From contig JAMQCK010000589.1 in NCBI GenBank assembly GCA_024196135.1, forward strand, positions 1 to 19,487: DNA of 19,487 nucleotides. Direction: 5' to 3'. Each line of letters starts with the position of its first letter. Within the stretch, counting starts at the first letter, position 1. Below the pieces are notes generated by a model. It saw only the letters and a list, made by a program, of their open reading frames with translations. It ran no database searches and was not told the origin of the DNA. The stretch comes from Pleurotus ostreatus/Saccharomyces cerevisiae fusant (taxonomy: Eukaryota > Opisthokonta). This document shows, in pieces, positions 1-9,800 of the stretch. Made by a program: the position numbers and the translations under genes.

Positions 1-2965
1 GGGCCCACTGGCATGGCCGACATTTGCTCATGGCTACAGTATCAGGACTGTTCGCCGAGGCTAAATGATCTCCTTCATCATCGAGTGCCGTCGACTGGAG
101 CATGGTTCCTGGATGGCGAGGACCTCGCAGCTTTCAAGTCAGGCTTCAAGCGAGCATTATGGCTGCAAGGAAAAGGTACGGGCCTCTCCGCGCTCCCTAA
201 TCTCTGTCTGACGCAACAACAGCGGGCAGCGGGAAGAGTACCCTAATGTACGTTTCTCAAAGTTGCTTGTCTGGCTCTGACCTCCTCAATCAACCAGAGC
301 CGGCGCCATCCAGGATCTACGTGCCTATTGTTTCTTGCAAGAGCCACAACCGCTCGTCCTCCAGCATTTCTTCGACGCCACAAATGGGTCCCATCACCGA
401 AACCTACGCGCTCTTTTCGCTTCGTTGCTCTGCCAACTCGCTCAATTCAGTAACGAGAGCTTGTCTGTGCTTTCTGAGATTCGCAAAGACCACATGAGCG
501 GAAACTCGCAGCCGTCACTCGACACGTTGCAACACCAGCTCAGCGGCCTCTTAGACAATCTATCGGGTCCAGTCTTCATCGTCGTCGATGCTCTCGATGA
601 GGCTGATGATGCAGACGTCATCAAGTTCTTAGAGGATCTCCGCGCGCGTCTCGATGTACGCTTGCTGCTATCCAGTCGCGGAGAAGTACTCTTCTATGAT
701 CGCTTGCATGGCCTTTGTGATGAGACTATCACCATTGGGGATGCCTTGGTGAAAGATGATATTGGCACCGTGATCCAGGCAGCTTTCTATCAGGGTGGCT
801 CCCTTGGAAGAATGGCCACGAACGACATTGATTTCGCTCGAGAGGCGCTCGAAACTGGCGCTGACGGAAGGTGTGCTCATCAATCTTGTGGTTTATTTGA
901 AGGGAGTGCTGATATCTCCGTGCACGTCGACTTCAGCTTCCGCTGGACCCTCCTGCAGATACAGGCGCTGTCAAGTATCGCAGGAATCCCTAAAAAGGTC
1001 CGCCAGAAATTGAAGACACTGCCGAAGACGCTAAGCGAAACATACGAGCAATGTCTGCAGGCCATCGATCCCGACGACCGCGCGGACGTGCGCATACTAC
1101 TCACCTGGATACTTATGTCGTATGAGCCTCTTTATACCGGGGATATCGCGCTGCTCCTGTCTTTCGACTATTCGGAGCGCATACCGGTCTTCGATGCTGG
1201 ACTGCAACCATCGACAGCAGACACGCTTGCGCTTGTGGGCTCAACTTTCGTTTCCGTTCAATGCTACGAGGTTCACTTTGCGCATGCCTCCGTACGGGAC
1301 TTCCTCTTGGCGCTTCCACCCACATCCGAATTCTATATTGACGCTGGACTTGCATATGCATTAATGGCTCGAACGGGTATATCGTATATCGGAGCCTCAA
1401 GCTCACTGAACCCATGTTCGCATCTCTCCCGCGGCTGGGTGCGATATGTGGACATGGCAGGCAGCTTTCACTACGACGAGCTTGAGCCAGACATTACCAT
1501 GGCTCTCAACAATGCACCCAGGACACCTAATGTGGACGCCGCCCTCTGCGATGCTTTACATCTCGCCGCAGGGATAGGGCATGTACGACTGGTCGAACTT
1601 CTCTATGACAAAGGAAGGGGCATCGACGCGCCGTCTGGCGATTGGCTCAAGTATACTGCTCTTTACAGGGCTATAGATTGCGGCCAGCACGAGGTGTCCA
1701 TCCTTCTTATAGAACTAGGGGCAAGTCCGAGCGCATCTACTTGGTGTGGTACTTCAGCGCTAGAAATCGCTATTCAACGGAAGCACCAAGACATCGTAAA
1801 AGCTATCATCGACCGCTATGGCGTTGATGTCGCCGTCCGGTCGCGTTTCTCTGGGTCCGCGCTGGATGTCGCAGCAGACTACGGTTCTTACGACGCTGCT
1901 GCTCTGCTCATCTCTCGAGGAGTAGCTGAGAAAAAGTTTCCTAGTGACGCGGCGTTGCACTATGCTGTCCAGAAAGGCCACGAAGACATCGTCAAGTTGC
2001 TTCTTGACCAGCAGGGGATTGATATCGACGCTCGCAATAAACATGATCTGACCCCCCTCCATAAGGCGGCGTCAGGCTGTGAACAGCACATCGTCGCCCT
2101 CCTCATCGCCAGGGATGCAGATGTAGGAGCTCGAACTAATGAAGGCCAATTCCCTCTACATCTCGCTGTTCAAAATGGCCAAAAGAATGTCGCGAATCTT
2201 CTTCTCGACCAGCCAGGAGTTGATATTGACGCCCGCGATGCAATTGGACTGACTGCCCTGCATTATGCGGTTCGTCGTGACAACCATTTCGAAGTTACTT
2301 CTCCGCTCATTGATCTGCTCATTGATCGAGGGGCTAACGTCAATGCTCGAGATAATGGCGGTCTTACACCACTCCACGCGGCCGTCGGCGATAGCAGCCA
2401 TACTTTCGAGTCCGACCGCGACCACATCATTCAGCTTCTCCTAGACTCAGGCGCAGACATCGAGGCTCGCGATTCTATCTACAGGTATTCTCCCCTTCAT
2501 ACCGCCTGCGAAAATGGGTATGTCAAACGCATTCGCATGCTTTGCGAACGAGGGGCGACGAAGGAGAGTCGAGCTGACAAGGGGATGACACCCTTATATT
2601 GCGCGGTATTCAGATCCAGAGAAGAGGCGGTGCGGACGCTTCTAGATCTGGGCGCCAACCCAACGGTTCGCCTTGACGACGGGACGGGTCTGTTAGATGT
2701 CGTTGGGCGCTATGCATGGCAGAGCGAGTCGGATCCAGAAGAGCGCATTCGCGCTATGCTCCTACAGGCAGGCGCAAGAGAGAGAGCGCCGCAAGTCGTG
2801 GTGTCGATTGTGCAGGACGAATGTGGAGGAGAGGCCAAAGGAGACCAGAGCGAAGTGGACTGGAGCGTACTATGGGACTGGAGCAAGTGGGACTGGAGCG
2901 CCGGGAACTCCAGCGAAGGGGACCCCAGCGAAGGGCGAAGAGCCAAACGCAGGAGACTCGAATGA
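1..2965 (+). CDS. NLR-like STAND protein, NACHT domain plus ankyrin repeats (NLR1), 5' partial
   Basis: Probable intracellular signal-transducing ATPase of the fungal NLR-like class (non-self or stress sensing by family; ligand unknown). Proposed exons are 1-175, 223-247, 298-870 and 937-2965, giving 933 residues counted from base 1. Walker A (GKAGSGKST) is at residues 57-65 and Walker B (FIVVDALDE) near 160-167. The post-NACHT winged-helix-like part carries HASVRDFL, as in related proteins. Residues about 460-845 form 11-12 ankyrin repeats (TPLHxA, LLLDxGADI). The end is Trp/Asp/Ser-rich and closes with the basic RRAKRRRLE. The intron at 871-936 is 66 nt, open and a multiple of three; removing it restores the conserved GSFRW context. 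The 5' end is missing: base 1 falls inside an exon matching NLR2 exon 6, so the N-terminal effector domain is outside the window and the ATG at 13 is probably internal. An alternative spliced C-terminus is possible (see findings). Confidence 0.9.
2840..2945 (+). repeat. Imperfect 15-bp tandem repeat in the 3' end of NLR1
   Basis: Six to seven degenerate copies of a unit near gtgggactggagcaa follow one another. In the NLR1 frame they encode a five-residue pattern (DQSEV, DWSVL, DWSK, DWSA, GNSSE, GDPSE). Because the unit is a multiple of three, copy number can change without breaking the frame. Confidence 0.7.
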
Positions 2966-3099
2966 GTGCGACTCGAACGAAGGAATCTCGGGCGAGATGG
3001 ATTATATCGTGTGAGGTGAGTAAATTCCACTCGACGAGTCGTACGGAGACTGACAATGCGCACCAGATGGCGAAGCGAAGGGATGCGGTCGTTCTTGCG

Positions 3100-3135
3100 T
3101 CACCTCGACGGTCACCTCGACGATCACCTCGACGA
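3100..3135. repeat. Three tandem 12-bp units downstream of NLR1
   Basis: The unit tcacctcgacgg occurs three times in a row with one base changed in copies 2 and 3. Read forward in one frame it gives SPRR-SPRR-SPRR, which would be a basic tail if the alternative NLR1 C-terminus is used; otherwise it lies in the 3' flank. Confidence 0.8.
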
Positions 3136-3162
3136 CGGAAATTGAAGGATATGCGAAGGTAG

Positions 3163-5761
3163 ACGATTTCGGTGTGGTGGAACACTTGATATGAATCTTG
3201 ACTTCTCCGATAGCTACTACATACACGGACAGACTCGCGGGCGTCTTAGTACTTGGATCCAGAACGGAGCGCGGACAGTTGATACAAAAGGAGACATATC
3301 CGTCAGGGAAAGAGATTGCATAGATACACTGGGCGAAGATGTACATGAGCGCGAGGAGCAGAGCATGTAACAGACACTACATACGGATATATCCCACTGC
3401 ACGTAGGGACGCAGCCCGCTACACGTACGAATGCACCCTACTGCATGCCTCGAGACCTCGAAGCAGTCGACGGTGCAATAGAGGGTGGTGCGCGCGATCC
3501 AGCAGCGATCGTATATGAGCTCTTCGAGGTGCCGCCTCCCAAGGGCCCACAAAAGCCGAATGCCGTCGAGGCCTAACAGAGCGTAACCGGTCGAGAGCAG
3601 ATGCCTACGAGCTTCGCAATGAGGCGCAAGGAGAGCGCCACTAGCGCTGCCAGACGCCAACATTGAGAGCCGGTGTCGACGCGGACTTCAACAACCTCAA
3701 CCTCAGGATCGTCCGCGCGCCGCCATAGTTGTCGCGCGTAGTGAGGGCATTCGAATGTTCTCGCTGCTGAAACTCCGTGCGCGCAAGCGAAGGGGTCGTC
3801 GGCTCGCGCTCTGCACGCCTCTATTGACACAGAAGTCCATATACACGAGGACCTGAGTTCAGCATATGCGCCAGACGACTGGGTAGCTGACCGAACTGGA
3901 CGACGCTCGTCCGCGAGCACGGACGCCGTGTTCCACGAAAGTAGGTCTTCGCCCAAAGGTAGTCCTGGTTATGAATGACGTCCATGTACGAGGGTGAGGG
4001 CGATGGGCAGGAGCTTCGGTCGTGCGGGAGGGGTCCTTGCGGCCGGGACATATCGCGAACTTGACGAGGTTGTCAACAACGTAGGCGTCCTGGCCGCATG
4101 CCAGCGTAGCTGGAGTTGAAGGAAGCCATGAAGGGCGCTATACTGGCAGAAGTACGGCACAGGACGCGGTCCTGCGAGCTGGCGAAGATCTTGATTGGGG
4201 TCGGGGAATGCGCAACGCGCCGATCGCCTTGTCTTGGTTGCAGGGCAGTAGCGTTCTAGCTGATATCATCCTGAACCAGTGTACAGGTTCTGCCTTAGGT
4301 ATCCTTGAGCGACACGCACGAGGGAAGGATAAAGAGGGTTCACCTTTCGTCGGCGCACACCAGCTCGATCACAATGCTCGCAGAAGCGAGCTTCGGCCAT
4401 GAGAGAAGGGGGGTGCTTGTCGTAATATGATCAGGTATGAGAGTCATGATGGTCCTAGATTGAGCGTCAGAGGTGCGCCCAAACGAGTGCAAGTCACCAC
4501 GTACCAATGTACGCGAAGCTACCCCGGTAGTGGCTGCAGACACAGGCCCCAGAGGGAGCTATCGCTATCGTGTGGGTCCCCGCTCATATGGTGAGCGTGT
4601 GCAGCTGTAAGATTGTCCTGAGGTAGCCTTTGCGAGCCGCAATCGCGCGAGGGTGGCCATGCAGAAGACGGACACAGCGTCCATTCAAGGGGAGCGAGAA
4701 CTACAAGAAGAGCCCCGTCATCGTCAAGAGGTCTTAGAGTTCATTCTGCGGTCCCTGTCTGATTTCTATGCAGGCCAGGTGCCGAGACGAGGGGGATGGC
4801 GGATGAGACGATGGAGGCGGGAGACAAGTCGAACAAAGCCTTCCGCAATCGGAAGCACAGATCAATACGCTGCTTGTCCTGCTCCCCCACGTCCTCGACC
4901 GCGGCAAGGACATATTCTCGTCGTTATTTGCATCTAGAACAGTATACGCATCCTTCGGCTCGATGTGTGCTCCAAGTTGCCCTCGAAATATCCCTCTCTG
5001 TCCAGCGCAACCGTATCCTCCCCGCTGCGGCTAGCCGCGCTATCTGCGATGCACATAGGAAGTTATTCTGGCTATATCGAGGCATCTAACGTGAAGTAGA
5101 ACCGCAGTTGAAGCATTCACTTGCTTGACAGGCAGAGGGAGGGTACGTTGCAGTCGCAGTCGCTCAACTCTGCCAGTCCCAGCGTAGCCTTGTTCTCCCG
5201 GACGACTGAGACGAAGCCCCCGCACCTCGAACGTACTCTGCATGAATCAAGACCCGACGAAGGACCTCTCATTGTGCGCTCCAGAACCCTCGGCATCCTG
5301 TACTTGCTGACGATCCTGTTGCAGGACTCGTCGTCGCCAACAACCACCCCTTAGAATCAACGCTGGACTCATTCGAGCCACCTTCGGTCTTCGCCTCTCA
5401 CCGCCGACCTCGCCTGTCGCGCTCGTGTAACATGGCCGACACAAGCTGCACCTCGCGTCCGTCCTTCGCCAACCTCCGCAAATGTCTCCGTCACTTCAAT
5501 CCCCTCTCAAAGTCATACCGCACGGTCTCTACCAACGCCATCAACCACTCGTCTCGCGCAAGCCTTCGAAGATACTTCTCCTCGTCTTTAGGAGTACAAC
5601 TCGTCTTTCGATTCCTGAGTCTTCGAGCCGAAGTCCAACATCTCATGTCCAACCCGCGGCGTCACATTCGAGGAGTGTCCTTACGAAGCTTGCGCATCCT
5701 GTCTTCTCGGATACTGGCGTCAGGTCCCTCATCGACGCTGTTCCCCCTGCTTAGGACGACC
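3163..5761. other. Gene-poor stretch between the two NLR genes
   Basis: No gene can be supported here. Open frames are short, overlap on both strands and show no domain I recognise. Some pieces look coding-like: minus-strand frames at 3217-3956 and around 3820-4160, a plus-strand frame at 4807-5032 containing INTLLVLLPHVLDRG, and plus-strand frames at 5121-5354 and 5432-5806. None has a convincing start, splice sites and stop together. The scraps could be decayed genes or chance open frames in GC-rich DNA. No terminal repeats, poly-A tract or transposase motif was seen. Confidence 0.5.
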
Positions 5762-6258
5762 TCAGTAACAGCGCGTGCTCGATTCGGACGTCCCTGTAAA
5801 GGATAACCACCATCTCCACGACGTCGGCTCCATGAACTTTCCTCGGTGCGCCACCATGTAGACAAACGGCAAGGCGTTGACTTCGCATATGGAATAGCCA
5901 TAAGGTACCTGTTGTTCCAGCCCTTGCAGCCTTAGCGCGTGTCCGTTAAGGTGAGTCTGGTCGCTCTCCCCTCTAAGCCCCACGCCGAATTCTTCCAGTA
6001 GACTGGCGAACTCTACGCGGCCGGCTGGAGATATGCGCATGTATCTCAAGCGCGACGACACCACAAATTTGGTGTCTCGTGCGACGTCGCTGGCACGAGG
6101 ATGGCGTCGCCGGCCTAGGTTAGCTACCCTCCGAGAGTCCGATTGGGGATAGCTGCAGCTACCAATCCCGACCGCGCACCTGTATCGTAGAGGTACGATG
6201 CTCGAATACACTATATGATGTTCTGCTTCTGGTCTCCCTCGAGCGAGGGCGAGGTGGG
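5762..6258 (-). other. Unrecognised open frame, possibly a gene fragment
   Basis: About 165 codons stay open on the minus strand between a stop near 6258 and a stop at 5762. The translation reads like a folded protein (for example RVEFASLLEEFGVGLRG and SICEVNALPFVYMVAHRGKF) rather than low-complexity sequence. I do not recognise a family. There is no ATG near its beginning; the first candidate is a GTG at 6211, and internal Met residues come late. It may be one exon of a decayed or unannotated minus-strand gene, because a promoter-like TATA plus CT-rich stretch lies upstream at 6490-6582. A chance frame remains possible. Confidence 0.25.
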
Positions 6259-6489
6259 ACTATCCGCGCTGTCCGCTGACCTCTGGCACCCATCATCGCT
6301 GTCAATTCAGGCTTGTGGTTCAGCGCGATTTTGAGCGTCCTCGATCGTTGTTAGAGTTTGAAAAAATCGGAGAACGGAACGAATAACGCCTCAAAGGCGG
6401 TCGCGCTCAAAATCTTTGAGGCACCGCTGTACGTGCCTTTGGGGAGTGTTTTGTTCGCGATTCAAGGTGGCTTGGCCGCGGCTCTATGG

Positions 6490-6582
6490 CGCGTATGGGC
6501 GAGGAGGTCGTGGGAGAGGGAGGCGGCGAGGAGGCGGTGGAGATGAGGAGGCCGCGGAGGAGGAGGCCGAATAAATAATATA
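6490..6582 (-). promoter_or_regulatory. Candidate promoter: TATA element and CT-rich leader, minus strand
   Basis: Read on the minus strand, a TATA-like run (CTATATTATTTATT, 6569-6582) is followed by about 70 bases that are mostly C and T, a layout common before fungal start sites. No clear ATG-started gene follows, so this may be the relic promoter of the orphan frame at 5762-6258 or a chance composition effect. Confidence 0.25.
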
Positions 6583-6856
6583 GAGAACGAAAGCGCCTAA
6601 ACGTGGAGTCGAGGCGTAAAATCATCACTGCAAGGACGATAGGTCGTCATTAAAACAGGTGTAAGGTGCGTGCAATATACATACTTACAGTTCTTCCACA
6701 GCGGGGATCGTCGACGGGTCAATAGGATGGTAACTACGAAGATACATAAAGTTCGTACGGGCACCACGGTGGCGGGTACATGAATATAGCTATACGACGC
6801 GCGATAGAGTATGAGTGTTTACGGGCCATTCAAGGTCGATCCAGAGTCGTCCGACG
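6583..6856. other. 3' flank of NLR2
   Basis: This stretch follows the NLR2 stop codon on the minus strand and should hold its 3' UTR. I see no AATAAA signal on the minus strand, no repeat and no open frame of interest. Confidence 0.4.
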
Positions 6857-9800
6857 CTATGTAAGATATGCCTGGTGAAGCCCGTGAATCAGGTTTAGAA
6901 GAAGCAAAATAATGAGAAGAAAGAGCATGGACGGGATCAACGGCGAACCTCCAAAATCATGCGCGTAGGAGGCAGACACCGATATCTTGGGAGTGTCACG
7001 GTCCTCCGATCCCGCTTCATCCTCTGGGACCCCTTCCTCCTCTAGTCTCCCTCTCTCCTCTGGTCCCTCTTCCTCCTTCGGCCACTGGCGCTGAAGCATC
7101 TGCCGGATGCGCGTATCTCTGGCGAGGTCGTCCGGCACACCCTTCCATCTGCCGCTCCCCTGAAACTCAACGTCCGCATCATGTGCGCTGAATGAGCACG
7201 GCCGGGCTTTCATGAGGGCCTCCACAGAGCCCTCCTTGCGCCAGTGGATAGCAAGGCGAAGAGGGGATTGCCCAAACTTTTCCAAAGCGTCCTGATTCGC
7301 CCCAAGCTTGCAAAGCAAGAGAATGGCCTCAGGGTGCACCATCTTAGCCGCACAATGCAGGGGAGTCTGCCAGTCAGCTGCACGTTTATTGACACCTGCG
7401 CGTGCAGAGGCGAGCGCCTGGATCACTTCGAAGTGCCCTTCATTGGCGGCGTGATGTAACGCGGTCCAACCGTCCTTGTCGGCGGCGTGAATGTTCGCTC
7501 GGGATGCAATGAGCTCCTTGACGGTTTCCGTATGGCCCCGCGAGGCTGCGCAGAGTAAGGGCGTCAATCCATTCTGATCTCGGCCGTCGACGACAGCCCT
7601 GTGATTGAGAAGCACTTTGACGACGAGGCTATGACCGTAGTATGCAGCATAGTGGAGGGGTGTGAAACCGTACTTTTGCTTGCTGGTCGCTCGGACGTTG
7701 GCTCGAAGCTTTTCGATGAGGAGCTTCACGAGCCCTGCGCTCCCGCTCTGAGCCGCGGTCAGGAGTGCAGTATTGAGAAAGTCGCGGGCGTCGTCGGGAT
7801 TTGGGAAGGTAGCGATCACGTCCGGAGCCAAACTGTCGAACTGGTCGTCGCCTGCCTTGCCGATGTAAGTGACCCAGGACCAGGCGATCCGATCAGTGGG
7901 TTTAAGAGCGAGAGCCGGATCTTTAAGGTGAGCGAGCGCTGTGCGTGCCATCATGCAGTAATCCTTGGCAGGATCAACATGAAAACGAACGTCACAGTCA
8001 GGGCTCGTCAGGTACTCCTTCACGGACGAGTGAGTCAGGCTAACGTTCGCTCCGTCAGTGGACACGAATGTCGAGCCCACGAGAGTCACAGCTGCGTCCG
8101 GAGTATTGGGCTTGAGGGAGGGGATATATTTCGGTATCGCTTTCGAGTAGTCGAAGGCTAGAAGTCTGGCGAATTCCTCTATGGAAAGTTCGCTGCTCGA
8201 GAGGACCGCCCAGCTCAAAAGGCGTTTCACGTTGTCGCGGTCGCCCGCAGAGACCTGGTCGAGCTGACGCGCGTACAGCTTCTCGACCGTTTCTGGGACT
8301 GCCTCAAGCCGGGTTAGTATCTGGCTCGGAATTTCCGCGACCTTCGCTAATTCTTGCAAGGTGAGGGCGGTCCAGTGGAAGCTAAGATTCTGGTCAGGAT
8401 GGAAAACAACGGCAGCTAAAGTCACTCACTTTCCATTGGCCTTAGAGATGACCGTCTCCCGTATGCGCTGTGCGTCTTCCTGCCTGGCGCTGGCGAGCGG
8501 GCCGCCGTCGGCGAGGCTGGCCTCCAGCAGCTTCTCTATGTCGGAGCCGACTTGCTCGTTGTTCATAGCGACCAGAGTGGGAGAAGGAGTTGATAGCAGC
8601 ATTATTGGGGAACGCAACGACAACAAGAGAGAGACATTCGAGTGGGCGCATAGCTCCAGGATGAAGGAGATGACTTGCTGTTTATATTGGTCCAACAGGG
8701 TCTCGTCCAAGCCATCGATAATGATGTGTACTTGCGTTTCTGGTATGTTCTTACGCAGGATCGTGTGCAAGTAAGAACACATCGAGTCGAGGTCGGGGGA
8801 TTTGTACCCTTTGGAGTCTCCTGAGCAAGATTGCCTTAGAGTCAAAAGGGCTCTGTCATCTTTGATAGCGAGTTGACAGAGCAGCGACGAGAGGAGCGGG
8901 CGTAAACTGCGCTCTTGCTGCACCGCGTTGATGACGTCGAAGAAATGGACGAGCACGATAGCGTCTGAGCCCGATGACGCACAGCTGGCCTTCAGTTCTT
9001 GAGCGGCAGCAGCCCTAGGTTCTTTTGTCAGCAGTGAGCGCCAAAACGACCTAGATGGCGTACATCAACGTGCTCTTTCCGCAGAAAGCTGGATATCGAA
9101 TTAGCTAAGATTTCCATCAAAAAGAGGAACGGTCACCTTTTCCGTGGACAAGAAGGAACTTGGAAGTCGCCTTCTTGAAAGCGGCAAAATCGGGACCGTC
9201 CAAAAACCAAGAACCAGTCGATTGTTGGCGATTCTCCATGAGCGAGTTCAGCTTGCTGGAGCAGTCTGGGTAGCAGAGCCATTTCGTGACCTTTTTGATG
9301 TAGTCATCATTCGCTAACAAGCCGCCTCGTCAGACACGCGCAGCGTCGATAACTTCCTGGTTACTTACTGGTTTCCTTCACTTCAGCGACGTGCAGAAGC
9401 AGCGCATTCTGTATGTTCTCTAACAGCCCTCGATTGGCCCCTACCGCACCTGCAGAGGCTTAAGTTGACATTAAAACAGCAGATGCAGGTGCGCACCATA
9501 GGTCTCCTGCGCAATACTGGTGATGCAACCAAGGTGTGCGTGCGTGAGGGCGTGCTCCGAATGATTGTCTGGAACTTCATCAATCGAGATTTCTAAAATC
9601 TCTCGAAAGACTAACCAGTGGCCGCCTGCTTCAGCGCAGTCATCAGTTTGCCGGTCATGCTGAGCGTTGCCGCGGACATGCTCTGGTGATGTTGCATGAT
9701 GAGCTCGCCAAGATTCTGCATGGCCACAGACACATTGCTGGTCGGGTCGCATAATCGTTGCAGCCACGTTTCTGTGCAACGATGAATGATGAGTCTTATA

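Noticed and set aside
13..15. ATG at 13 as the true start of NLR1
   Set aside because: The frame is open to base 1, and by comparison with NLR2 this position lies inside an exon well after the N-terminal domain.
3100..3135. CRISPR-like short repeats
   Set aside because: The units are directly adjacent, have no spacers, and the genome is eukaryotic.
6388..6422. 8-bp inverted repeat gcctcaaa / tttgaggc
   Set aside because: The stem is short with a 19-base loop and no link to a gene end; chance is a sufficient explanation.
7601..8161. Plus-strand frame of 186 codons opposite the ankyrin part of NLR2
   Set aside because: It is complementary to conserved ankyrin coding sequence and has no independent support.
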